A stretch of 42,393 bases of DNA from Bradyrhizobium elkanii WSM2783 (GTDB taxonomy: Bacteria > Pseudomonadota > Alphaproteobacteria > Rhizobiales > Xanthobacteraceae), in the NCBI RefSeq assembly GCF_000472865.1, contig NZ_AXAP01000069.1, positions 1 to 42,393 of the forward strand, written 5' to 3'. The position numbers were made by a program, and so were the translations under genes. Shown piece by piece: positions 32,977 through 40,370 of this stretch (positions within the stretch are counted from its first letter, which is position 1; each line of letters starts with the position of its first letter). Under the pieces are notes generated by a model. It was not told the DNA's origin. It searched no databases and saw only the letters and a program-made list of their open reading frames with translations.

Positions 32977-33696
32977 ATGAGCGATCATTTTGAAGAAGAG
33001 CACGGCGAATACGACCAATTGCTCGCCGCGATCGGCCGCTCGGCGGATGACGATATGCGGATCAGCATTCACGAGGCCGCGCACGCGATCTGCGCCCGAC
33101 TGCTCGGTCATCCGGTCGACGGCGTAACGGTCAACCCAGGAAGCGGATATGAAGGTCTCTGCTGGGGGGCTTCGCACAAGGAAGCGTTCGCCGAAGGTCG
33201 CGGCGACGCTGCAGACGTTCGCGAGGCGCTTGCGCCGCTTATGCCGCAGGCAGGCGAGGATCGCACCTCTGTCGCCGACGTCTTCGGGAATGTCTATGCT
33301 CAGTGCATCGAGCTTATGGCCGGTCGAGCTGCTGAACGCATGCTGCTGGACGGAGAGCCTGTCGCGCCCGCCGACGATCTTCGCCAGGCTCGCGAGTTGA
33401 CCATGCTGTTCTGTACCAGCGAGGAAGCGGTCGAGACATTCATCACTCACTGCGATGTTGCAGCACGTGATCTATTGCTGCCTCACGGTGATGTCGTGTT
33501 GGCGTTGTCCATTGTGTTGCGGATCAAGCGGACGCTGGACGGCGCGGAGATCGACAGACTGATATCTGACGTGCAGGTGCGCAAAGCGATGGCGGCCGAA
33601 CATCGGCGCCGCGCCGACTGGCGCAAGCGAGAGTTGTCGGCTCGGAATTTTGAGGCAAATGTCATCACAACAATGGCACGCTGTTGCCTCACGTAA
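32977..33696 (+). CDS. stand-alone FtsH/M41-like zinc peptidase
   Basis: A 239-residue soluble protein that resembles the protease domain of FtsH without the membrane segments or AAA ATPase. The zinc motif is HEAAH (residues 32-36). The downstream FtsH-like segment GRAAERMLLDGEPVAPADDL (residues 116-135) matches the GGRAAE...GAxNDL pattern in which the last Asp is the third zinc ligand (Asp134 here). ATG 32977 is chosen because GGGAGG lies 6 bases upstream, beside a strong hairpin; an ATG at 32854 overlapping the previous gene would add 41 residues. It is the last gene of the operon. The substrate and a partner unfoldase are unknown. Confidence 0.75.
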   Translation: MSDHFEEEHGEYDQLLAAIGRSADDDMRISIHEAAHAICARLLGHPVDGVTVNPGSGYEGLCWGASHKEAFAEGRGDAADVREALAPLMPQAGEDRTSVADVFGNVYAQCIELMAGRAAERMLLDGEPVAPADDLRQARELTMLFCTSEEAVETFITHCDVAARDLLLPHGDVVLALSIVLRIKRTLDGAEIDRLISDVQVRKAMAAEHRRRADWRKRELSARNFEANVITTMARCCLT

Positions 33697-33714
33697 TCCA
33701 CGATCAGGCGGAAA

Positions 33715-33815
33715 TGATTTAAGAAAGTATGGGGTCAGTCCGATTGCGGATGTACCAATCGGAACGATCCAAATAAGCCTCCGGGAAGGCAGCTTCCCGG
33801 GGGGCTTATTTTGGC
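33715..33815 (+). terminator. strong terminator with an upstream hairpin after the peptidase gene
   Basis: CCGATTG/CAATCGG (about 33740-33762) forms a first hairpin. AATAAGCC-T-CCGGGAAG pairs with CTTCCCGG-GG-GGCTTATT (33772-33810), followed by TTGG. The second is a clear terminator for the operon; the pair together could be a 3' UTR small RNA. Confidence 0.7.
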
Positions 33816-33887
33816 GCAATGCGGAAAGGGACAGCGCTGCTGGCTGCTTGCGTTCTGATTGCTGCCGACGTTCGTCTGATCCCGAAG

Positions 33888-34034
33888 CTACTCGTCCGAC
33901 CGTAGGTCCGCTTCCATTTCTGCAACGATGTCTTGCAAGAGACGGATTGCGAGGGGGTCGGTGACTTCGCGTTCCATCATGCGGTAGCGCATCACCCGCT
34001 CTTCAAGTTCCCGCTGTTGCTCGTCGTCGGTCAT
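33888..34034 (-). CDS. small hypothetical protein (48 residues)
   Basis: A 48-residue acidic, helical protein starting MTDDEQQRELEERVMRYRMM and ending in DLRSDE. An AGGAG ribosome binding site lies 7 bases before the ATG at 34034. The composition and regular charge pattern look like a real gene, and small proteins of this type are frequent in Bradyrhizobium. Function is unknown. It is convergent with the peptidase operon. Confidence 0.7.
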   Translation of the reverse strand: MTDDEQQRELEERVMRYRMMEREVTDPLAIRLLQDIVAEMEADLRSDE

Positions 34035-34182
34035 TGCGCGCTCCTTGCGTGAGCAAGACGCGCGAGGAGACTAATGGTTGCCGGAACTTGAAAAATTCTC
34101 GGCAGAATTTGGGCGGTTCACAGTCCATTCAGGCCAGAGCCCCTACTCATCTCCGCCGGAAGCGTCAACGAGGAGGTGCAAC

Positions 34183-34536
34183 ATGTCGAACGTTCGCGAG
34201 GGCTTCGATGCGATCGGTATTGTTGTCGATTGGATCGACGCCTGTAAGCAGGGTCGGTTGGATGATTTGCTAGACCTCTATGATGAGGCGGCTACGGTCG
34301 AATGCTGCGAGGGTGGGCGCTTTCAAGGCCGAGCCGCGATGAAGTGGTACTGGGGTCAAAGGCTCGCGGCATCCGCAGCCGAGGCTTTCGGGATCGACGC
34401 GTTGATGCCGGAGGGGGACGGTGTCTCGCTCGACTATCGCGGATATGACGGCAAGCGCATGCGGACGCATTTCCGGTTTACCGATGCGGGAAAAATCCGG
34501 CTCACGGCCTGCGTGCCGATCAGAGAGGCTGTCTAG
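34183..34536 (+). CDS. NTF2-like (SnoaL-type) domain protein
   Basis: A 117-residue cytoplasmic protein with the NTF2-like cone fold pattern: an N-terminal helix (VVDWIDACKQGRLDDLLDLY), then DEAATVEC, GGRFQGRAAMKWYWGQ and a C-terminal beta part (MRTHFRFTDAGKIRLTACVP). Members can be small enzymes or ligand-binding proteins; the substrate is unknown. GAGGAGG lies 7 bases upstream of ATG 34183, which decides the start; the frame is open to 34078. It stands alone. Confidence 0.8.
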   Translation: MSNVREGFDAIGIVVDWIDACKQGRLDDLLDLYDEAATVECCEGGRFQGRAAMKWYWGQRLAASAAEAFGIDALMPEGDGVSLDYRGYDGKRMRTHFRFTDAGKIRLTACVPIREAV

Positions 34537-34667
34537 TGCGTTGTATCGGGCCGACCTGTCAGAATGGCCGTCCAGGACCGTATTCGGTTTTCACGGCTGC
34601 GCCATGGCAGAGGGCGCTCTGACGGAGGCGCAAAGGCCGTAACGGGGGTCTACATCCAGGCACTCCA

Positions 34668-34736
34668 ATTGAAAGCAGCCCCGCCTCTGAGAGAGGGGCA
34701 AGGGCTGCCTTCCTACGGGCGTCCCAACAGACGCAG
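34668..34736 (-). ncRNA. candidate EcfG-dependent small RNA
   Basis: A minus-strand EcfG promoter at 34743-34767 would start a transcript near 34736. No ribosome binding site or reading frame of note follows. About 30 bases on, a strong hairpin forms (outer stem GCAGCCC/GGGCTGC at 34702-34708 and 34675-34681, inner CCTC/GAGG), followed by TTTCAATT. The result would be a stable RNA of about 70 bases. This is predicted from promoter and terminator only. Confidence 0.45.
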
Positions 34737-34742
34737 AGGGCG

Positions 34743-34767
34743 AACGGCCGCCCCACCCGATCGTTCC
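34743..34767 (-). promoter_or_regulatory. EcfG promoter (minus strand)
   Basis: On the minus strand GGAAC (34767-34763), 16 bases, then CGTT (34746-34743): an exact consensus match. It faces no protein gene of its own, only the hairpin at 34675-34708. Confidence 0.65.
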
Positions 34768-34780
34768 AAGTTATTGCTGT

Positions 34781-34805
34781 GGAACGAATGACCTTGTCAG
34801 GCGTC
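34781..34805 (+). promoter_or_regulatory. EcfG-like promoter (plus strand)
   Basis: GGAAC (34781-34785), 16 bases, then CGTC (34802-34805), one base from the consensus CGTT. It lies 28 bases before the small gene at 34833 and back to back with the minus-strand EcfG promoter. Confidence 0.5.
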
Positions 34806-34832
34806 ATAAGTGCGCTGGGGAGAAGCGCGGAT

Positions 34833-35024
34833 ATGTGGATCGTGAGAGGCAAGTATACGCGCGAAGCGGCGGCAACGCTGCTCCGCTTTGCAAAATCGAC
34901 GTCCGACCCCAACCTGGCAGCCGCGTTGGTCGAGAAGGCCGCCGACCTCAACGAGCAGGTCGAGGACTTGTCTCTTTCCAGCAAGGACGAAAGTGGCACT
35001 GCCGCGCGCGAACGGACGCAGTAG
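34833..35024 (+). CDS. small hypothetical protein, probable stress regulon member
   Basis: A 63-residue helical protein (MWIVRGKYTREAAATLLRFA, then DPNLAAALVEKAADLNEQVE). No family function is known to me. GGGGAG lies about 12 bases before ATG 34833, and an EcfG-like promoter lies just upstream, suggesting stress induction. The frame is open to GTG 34779, but the promoter position favours the shorter form. Confidence 0.6.
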   Translation: MWIVRGKYTREAAATLLRFAKSTSDPNLAAALVEKAADLNEQVEDLSLSSKDESGTAARERTQ

Positions 35025-35146
35025 CCATGGCGGCCGGGTGGGAACCACTCTCGCCTGGCTCCCAAGCGCCCGTAGTTCTCCGACCGTGTACAAGGTTCCC
35101 GTACTATGATTTCCTTGCTCACCGGCATGGGTTGGGGCGGTGACAA

Positions 35147-35368
35147 GTGGCTATTTATCGACTATTGCAGCACTCCGCCCTAGGGCCGAAAGAGGTTAGC
35201 CGCGTGACAGCGGCATACGAGCAAGCGCTGCGTATCCTCTGCGTCAAAGATCGCGACGACCCTTTAACGGAAATGATCGCGCAGAAGATCATCAAGATTG
35301 CGCAATCCGGCATCAAGGACCCCGCACAAATTTCGGCTCTGGCGATCAAAGAACTCGAAATGCGATGA
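35147..35368 (+). CDS. small hypothetical protein (73 residues)
   Basis: A 73-residue helical, soluble protein with a GTG start at 35147. It contains KEVSRVTAAYEQALRIL and DPLTEMIAQKIIKIAQ segments. From memory, proteins like this are common in rhizobial genomes and lack an assigned function. No membrane segment. Codon use fits coding DNA. Confidence 0.7.
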   Translation: MAIYRLLQHSALGPKEVSRVTAAYEQALRILCVKDRDDPLTEMIAQKIIKIAQSGIKDPAQISALAIKELEMR

Positions 35369-35461
35369 GGCCGGCGCGCTCGCATTTCGCGCGTCTGGAA
35401 CCGAAACTTTCTCTAACCCATGTGCATTTCATGACGGGGGCTTCGCGAGATGCGAGGCAGC

Positions 35462-35563
35462 ATGAACCCTTTCTCAGCGGGCGATGTGTTCCTGACCGTC
35501 GCCATCATGTCGGCGACGTTCCTGATCGAGGTCGGCGTCTTCATCCTGATCGGAATGTTCTGA
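35462..35563 (+). CDS. very small membrane protein (33 residues)
   Basis: A 33-residue protein made mostly of one hydrophobic helix (VFLTVAIMSATFLIEVGVFI). A GCGAGGC stretch precedes the ATG. It may be a real single-pass peptide; the hydrophobic run is not repeat-derived. The call is uncertain because of its length. Confidence 0.4.
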   Translation: MNPFSAGDVFLTVAIMSATFLIEVGVFILIGMF

Positions 35564-35605
35564 AAGGAACGCGCGGTGTGGCAGCGCGCGGCCGGATGCA
35601 AGGAA

Positions 35606-35815
35606 CTAGTCCTCCGGGAACTTGATGGTTGAGACCGGCCATTTCCCATCATGACCTTTGATCGAAATCCGCAGCCCGTGCAACTCGTCCAGCCAAACGT
35701 TCTCGACCGTACCTGCCTTCCCGTTGGTAAGGACGACAGCGATGCCCATCAGTTCGGATTGTGCCTCACCGAACTCGTTCAAAATTTTTGACGCACGAAC
35801 TTTAGCCGATGGCAC
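35606..35815 (-). CDS. small hypothetical protein, possibly PRC-barrel-like
   Basis: A 69-residue protein with a beta-rich pattern: MGIAVVLTNGKAGTVENVWL, then GLRISIKGHDGKWPVSTIKF. The fold may resemble short PRC-barrel or SH3-like domains, but this is a guess. The ATG is at 35815. It is followed downstream by the plus-strand small membrane peptide and may be expressed alone. Confidence 0.65.
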   Translation of the reverse strand: MPSAKVRASKILNEFGEAQSELMGIAVVLTNGKAGTVENVWLDELHGLRISIKGHDGKWPVSTIKFPED

Positions 35816-35860
35816 TGCTCGCCCCTGTTCCGCCGAGCCGTTGGTGCTGTCCCACGCGGC

Positions 35861-36061
35861 TTAGCGGCGCGGCTTGTCCTCATGCTCGGCCGCTGGACCC
35901 ATCCATGGTGATTGACTTTCCAGTTCCTGGAGCCGGTTGATTTGCGTTCTAACGCTCGGCGGCAATTCCGGCTCTGGTTTAAGCGACGCACGCAATCTCT
36001 CGCCGATCTCTCGAACAATGGCGCGGCTGGTCGCCTGATCGATATCTACCTGGTTTCGCAT
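35861..36061 (-). CDS. small hypothetical helical protein
   Basis: A 66-residue soluble protein: RNQVDIDQATSRAIVREIGE, then RLRASLKPEPELPPSVRTQI and a short acidic tail. From memory, proteins of this type recur in Bradyrhizobium; no function is known. It precedes the 35606-35815 gene on the same strand by 45 bases. Confidence 0.65.
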   Translation of the reverse strand: MRNQVDIDQATSRAIVREIGERLRASLKPEPELPPSVRTQINRLQELESQSPWMGPAAEHEDKPRR

Positions 36062-36252
36062 AGCGGAACCTCTTTGTTCCGGTGGAAACCCCCGACGAGG
36101 AAGGACTGCCTTCGACCGCCGTCCCTTGGTCTAGATGCCGAGACCGCCGCCTTTGGCTATCAGTCGCAAGCGCTGTAGAACAGCGGGCGAGGTGCCTTTG
36201 GCTATCCGCGACGTGCGCCGTCGAATTTAACGGCGAGCGGCGGTCTCATGCC

Positions 36253-36615
36253 TTAAAATCGTGGCGCGAGCTTTCGTTCCCAATCTTTCGCCACAGACGA
36301 TCCCTCGGAGCGCAGGAACCGCTTAGCCGTTTCAGGCCCGGCCAGCGGTTTTCCGGCTTGAGCCAGCCGCGCCAGTGCGGCGCAACTGGTGTTGCGGATG
36401 TTGGTGACCGGCGGCCCGCCCGTGCGCGGTGGCGGCGGCATGCCCCAGCGCATCAGCACCATCTCACTTCCGGCTTCGGTGTTACGGATCACGGGAGCGG
36501 GATAGTCGGGAAACACGCCGGGCATCGGGGCCAGATTGCCAACATAGCGGTTGATCACCCGAAACAGGTTGATAATCGCGGCTTGGTTGGTGGTGATGCT
36601 GTAGAGATTGCACAT
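36253..36615 (-). pseudogene. truncated and frameshifted SRAP (HMCES/YedK-like) gene
   Basis: The 5' part encodes the SRAP start MCNLYSITTNQAAI, with Cys2 as catalytic residue, and continues to GGPPVTNIRNTS. There the expected frame is lost: the next family-like segment, APHWRGWLKPENR, is in another frame. After that the match ends and neither frame completes the usual protein of over 200 residues. SRAP proteins crosslink to abasic sites in single-stranded DNA. This copy is probably inactive. It lies 10 bases downstream of the KAP ATPase gene on the same strand. Confidence 0.7.
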
Positions 36616-36625
36616 TGAGAAATTG

Positions 36626-38344
36626 TCATTGTTTGGTGTCGTCCGGGTCGTCGTCCGGTGTACCAAGTGGTATCTCGTACTTCCTCACGCGAATTTCGTT
36701 GAGCTTCGACTTCCTTGCAATCCGCCTAAGGGCATCTTCGGCATTCGAGATAACCTTTTTCATGTCGTCAGTTGCGTTCTCAATCTTACGATACTCGAAC
36801 GCAGCATAGATGTAGTTGTGCAGCTCAATTCCCGTGCTGTTTTCGAATAAATGTTGGTAGCGTTCAATCGGAACGGCGGCGAGTTGCGCCAGCTTATCGC
36901 CATTCATGCTGTGGGCGGCGGACAACAGATCCTTTTCGAACTGAAAGACCGGTTTCGTCGCCTTCCGCTTTTCTTCTACAAGGTTTTGTATACGGAGATC
37001 GCTTATCCGCCGGTGGAAAGGATCGTCAGAGGTCCAAAATTCATCCCCGCCGTGGGTCGTAGCAAAATCGATCAGTGCTTCGACCTCATCCGTCCGACCA
37101 AGCTCCGTTAGGATCGAGACTGCGGCGTCGAGGTTAGGACGAGACACTACCTCGAAGTTGTTACGAATGCCCCCAACGATACTTTCGCAGACTTCATCTT
37201 CGTTATTGCCAAAGCTATCGTGAAAGGGTTGCCATGTTTGTTCAAAGGCAACCATCCGGTTCTGCTGCTTTCGACTCGCTTCGACGGCAACTGCTTTGGC
37301 AGCTATCTCTTCTATGTCAAGAATACTACTTTCAACGAACGTCATCAGGGCGTTGTCGAGTTCATCCAAATTGCCCCAACCGTATTGGGCCAAAATCACA
37401 TCCCAACGTTGGTGGTCACCACCCAGTTCGTTGTTATCGTCGGTCCCGTGTTCTTTCGAGAGATATCGATCAAACTCATTGCGTTGCAGATAGGCAATCG
37501 ATGGCGGACTTGCTCCAACGTCCAGTTTTCGCCAACCGAACATGACCATTGAGTGAACAACTTGCCGGGTGATTTCGGGTCCAAATTTGCTGAGGACCGG
37601 GTCCTTCAGCATGTTGATCAGTCGCTCAATTTTTTTGATGACGCGGATATTGGAAATCTCAAGTTTCTGACAGCATTCACGGATCAGCTTGGATAAGTCG
37701 TCGTCTTGATCGATAGCGATGGCAACGGCTTCAGCGGCAGTAGGGGTAAAGACTAAGTGGACATCGATTACTTTTTCGAAGAAATCAGTAAATTCTTTTT
37801 GGCCGGTTTCATCTAGTTGCGTCCGGTTCAGAAGTAACACCACTTTGCAGGAGCGTTGCTCACGCAAGTACGAAATTAATCCGAGCACATCTTTGACGGG
37901 TAATGCTCCGCGTCTTTCGAGATCATCGACGCAGACGATTTGGTTGCGGATCGCTGAGAACAATAGCGGTTGTGCCTTGGCTAGCGCACCACCTAAGTAT
38001 GGAATTGGCAGCGCAGCGGCTGCGCCTACCAATTGTTTTCCTCCTTTTACTATGCTGTTTCCGCCGGAGAGGATGCGCTCCAGTCCGGTACTGCCCTCTG
38101 GAAGTAGAAATTCCAAGTTTTCGAAAATGGCCGTTTTCATTCCCTCTAACGAGCTAATGCCGAACAGCGAAACGTATGAATAGCGTGACAGGCCCGTTGC
38201 TCGTTTGGCCCGAACGCGGTCTAGAATAGTCTGCCAAGTATATGTTTTCCCGACGCCCCATGCGCCTGTAATGCACAGCACCTCGGGTTCGGGTGACCGC
38301 AAAAATCGTTCGATTTCGTTTTTAACCGCCTCCGCTGAGGTCAT
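36626..38344 (-). CDS. KAP-type P-loop NTPase
   Basis: A 572-residue ATPase. Walker A is GAWGVGKT (residues 27-34) and Walker B is VCVDDLE (137-143), followed by a sensor-like KVVLLLNRTQ. This arrangement, with the YVSLFGISSLEGMK segment, fits KAP/STAND-related P-loop NTPases. The C-terminal 300 residues are mostly helical and unassigned; no membrane segment is clear. ATG 38344 is chosen because GGGGGAG lies about 10 bases upstream; the frame runs open to 38557 but overlaps the neighbouring gene. GC is about 50 percent, well below the core genes, a sign of transfer. A role in phage or plasmid defence is plausible but not shown. Confidence 0.8.
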   Translation of the reverse strand: MTSAEAVKNEIERFLRSPEPEVLCITGAWGVGKTYTWQTILDRVRAKRATGLSRYSYVSLFGISSLEGMKTAIFENLEFLLPEGSTGLERILSGGNSIVKGGKQLVGAAAALPIPYLGGALAKAQPLLFSAIRNQIVCVDDLERRGALPVKDVLGLISYLREQRSCKVVLLLNRTQLDETGQKEFTDFFEKVIDVHLVFTPTAAEAVAIAIDQDDDLSKLIRECCQKLEISNIRVIKKIERLINMLKDPVLSKFGPEITRQVVHSMVMFGWRKLDVGASPPSIAYLQRNEFDRYLSKEHGTDDNNELGGDHQRWDVILAQYGWGNLDELDNALMTFVESSILDIEEIAAKAVAVEASRKQQNRMVAFEQTWQPFHDSFGNNEDEVCESIVGGIRNNFEVVSRPNLDAAVSILTELGRTDEVEALIDFATTHGGDEFWTSDDPFHRRISDLRIQNLVEEKRKATKPVFQFEKDLLSAAHSMNGDKLAQLAAVPIERYQHLFENSTGIELHNYIYAAFEYRKIENATDDMKKVISNAEDALRRIARKSKLNEIRVRKYEIPLGTPDDDPDDTKQ

Positions 38345-38366
38345 TTTAATCACGCTCCCCCGGCCA

Positions 38367-38762
38367 TCACGTTGACGGCGTATGGCTCGCCGAAATCTTC
38401 GTCGGCCGCAGCGCCACCAGATGGCTCCGCTTGTATGGATAGCCCCGAACCTGCGAGCAGTCCTTGCAGCGCATGTAGCGCTCCAGCTCATGGATCGGCG
38501 TCGCCTTCGGTCGCCGCACGATGTCGAGCGCCACGGTCTGGTGGGTGTCGCAGCCAAGGCAACGGACTTCGAGGTAGCAGTATCCGGCGTTGAGCGCGTC
38601 GCCCAGCGTCGGCGACGGCTGCGCCGGTCCCTGAAAGCCGAGCATTCGCTTGTTCCACGCCTGGACGGCGAGCCGGTCGGCTTCCTTACGCGCCTCGATG
38701 GCGCATTCTGCCGCCGCCCGGACCGATCCGCCGTAAATGGTCTCTCGTGACTTGGTGCCCAT
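38367..38762 (-). CDS. zinc-ribbon-like hypothetical protein
   Basis: A 131-residue soluble protein with a helical N-terminus (SVRAAAECAIEARKEADRLA) and two Cys pairs: CLGC and, about 35 residues later, CKDC, which could form one zinc ribbon. The tail has basic residues (YPYKRSHLVALRP). ATG 38762 is the likely start; the frame is open to 38873. It ends 22 bases before the KAP ATPase start and may be co-transcribed, though its GC is higher. Function unknown. Confidence 0.6.
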   Translation of the reverse strand: MGTKSRETIYGGSVRAAAECAIEARKEADRLAVQAWNKRMLGFQGPAQPSPTLGDALNAGYCYLEVRCLGCDTHQTVALDIVRRPKATPIHELERYMRCKDCSQVRGYPYKRSHLVALRPTKISASHTPST

Positions 38763-39151
38763 GCCAGGGAGCAGGATGCGCAGGGCCGCGCGAGTCAGGC
38801 AAGCCGCTACAAATAGCGGTGGACGGCGTGCCGGGCACAATGGAGGCGACGCAGCACCCGGCACCGGCTTCAACCGCGATCACAGCCCGTCGTCCCGCCA
38901 CGGCAACGTCGGCAGTGACGGCACCTGCCGCCGCACGACGCGCGGTCCACTACGGTTGGTACCACGCGGCCACCACTATGGCTGGCGGCATCATCGCCGT
39001 TGGTGGTGACTTTCACCTGAGGTCCCGAGAAGGGGGCTGGACCCTTCTTGCTGACGATCACGGCTGGCGGGAAGGATGGATGCCGATGCGATGACGGCTC
39101 AGGCTGTATGTCGAAGAGAACTTCCATGATGTTTGAAGAAAATATCAAGCT
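38763..39151. other. stretch without a confident gene
   Basis: Several overlapping frames exist here (for example minus 38870-39127, with an opening MEVLFDIQPEPSS), but none has a ribosome binding site or a family I recognise. The sequence is high in GC and may be a decayed gene. Confidence 0.3.
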
Positions 39152-39493
39152 TCACAGGTTCGCCGGTATCTCGCCAGACGAGTCGTTTACGAGGCGGGCC
39201 GCGACCGCGAGGCGATGGTGGCCGCCGATTAGAATATGGTTGTCGCCTCCAGTGCAACGCGCCGGTTCACCGCAGCCGCGATCGGGATCTAAACCTGGTG
39301 CCTGGCTACGAGACGCTGAATATCCAAGCCATGCCAAGACTACTGCGACAGCGCAGGCAATCCAACTTGCCCATACTGGAATTGAAGTTTGTCCGACAGT
39401 AACTGGCAACCCGGTGACGGCTCGAACGATTTGCAGGATGGCGACGAGGGCAAAGATTATGGAAACAAGGAGCGAATACTGAACAGCGGTCAT
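39152..39493 (-). CDS. two-helix membrane protein with an odd C-terminal tail
   Basis: A 113-residue protein. Two hydrophobic helices (about residues 7-27 and 42-60; LLVSIIFALVAILQIV and ASWIACAVAVVLAWLGY) make it an inner-membrane protein. After about residue 62 the composition changes to soluble, with GGDNHILIGGHHRLAVAARL, which looks like a fragment of a ParB/Srx-type protein. This could be a fusion created by deletion. AGGAG lies 5 bases before the ATG at 39493. Confidence 0.6.
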   Translation of the reverse strand: MTAVQYSLLVSIIFALVAILQIVRAVTGLPVTVGQTSIPVWASWIACAVAVVLAWLGYSASRSQAPGLDPDRGCGEPARCTGGDNHILIGGHHRLAVAARLVNDSSGEIPANL

Positions 39494-39566
39494 GGGTTCT
39501 CCTGTCTTTTTTAAACTATAAACGCTCCGGTTCAGCCGGTAGTTTTTAATGCCCTGAGGGCGGCAG

Positions 39567-39653
39567 GTGAAGCTGATCCCGCCGCCGATCGCTGATGATC
39601 CCTCCGAGGACGAAGCCTACCGGCTGTGGGCGATCAAGCAGCAGCGCAAGTGA
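39567..39653 (+). CDS. very small hypothetical protein (28 residues)
   Basis: A GTG-started frame encodes KLIPPPIADDPSEDEAYRLW and a few more residues. The composition is protein-like and the end is basic. It may be a remnant of a longer gene. Low certainty. Confidence 0.3.
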   Translation: MKLIPPPIADDPSEDEAYRLWAIKQQRK

Positions 39654-40067
39654 GCGGCGTGCGACCCGCACTGTGCCGGGGCTAAGCCCCATCATCGTGC
39701 CAGAATGCGAGATTTGGACGATCGGACATGTGCTTCGGACCCTCCGATTGAGCTGGTGTCCTAGTCTTGGGACAGGAGAACGCGGTCGCATCGTCGGTAG
39801 GGATCGCACGCTCGACATCATCCGCCACAGCATGGAGATCTTCGGGCTGTTTCGGATGCTGCGAGCGGCGATGGACGGCGAGAAGATCGTGGAGACGGGG
39901 ATGTGAACCGCGCCAAGTTTGGTGGCCGCAACCGATTGCATGGACCAGATCCCTACAATGGTTCGGTCGCGAACACGATCCTGCGAGCCGACTGGTGCGG
40001 TGGCGCTGCAATGCACACAACTCAGACAGTAAAGCTGACCCACCAAAGAGAGACGAAAGGAATAACC
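39654..40067. other. stretch without a confident gene
   Basis: Frames on both strands are present but look like shadows or decay. A plus-strand tail near 39800-39905 (RTLDIIRHSMEIFGLFRML) may be the end of a lost gene. No repeat or clear promoter was seen. Confidence 0.3.
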
Positions 40068-40370
40068 ATGCTTTCACCCCGTGAGCATGAGCAGTTGTGT
40101 TTGCTCGCGGCAGACCGCGCGAACGAAGCGATTACCTCGGTCACCCGGATGTTGGACGACGACGAGCAGGCGCTGCGGTTGACAATCATAGTGCTGATGG
40201 CGCTTCACGACACTGCTGCCCTGCAGATGGTCGAAACCGCGAGGTTGCCGGACGGCACCGAGCCCTCCTTCAACGATTGCCACATCCGGATCTTACGAGC
40301 GGTAATCTCGGGCAACATCGCCGACGCAATCAGCGACCTCGAATACAACAACGCGCGGCCACTCCAATGA
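40068..40370 (+). CDS. hypothetical helical protein (100 residues)
   Basis: A 100-residue soluble, acidic protein with helical segments (PREHEQLCLLAADRANEAIT and AVISGNIADAISDLEY). AAAGGA lies 6 bases before the ATG at 40068, which decides the start although the frame is open from 39903. Its TGA overlaps the ATG of the next, broken frame. No family recognised. Confidence 0.65.
   Translation: MLSPREHEQLCLLAADRANEAITSVTRMLDDDEQALRLTIIVLMALHDTAALQMVETARLPDGTEPSFNDCHIRILRAVISGNIADAISDLEYNNARPLQ

Noticed and set aside
34559..35146. 195-residue minus-strand frame across the EcfG promoters
   Set aside because: No family features, covers promoters and a hairpin, and overlaps a better plus-strand gene.
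38870..39148. Minus-strand reading frame starting MIFSSNIMEVLFDIQP
   Set aside because: The N-terminal part looks protein-like, but there is no ribosome binding site and the C-terminal part is low-complexity Cys/Arg/Gly. Left as a gap note.
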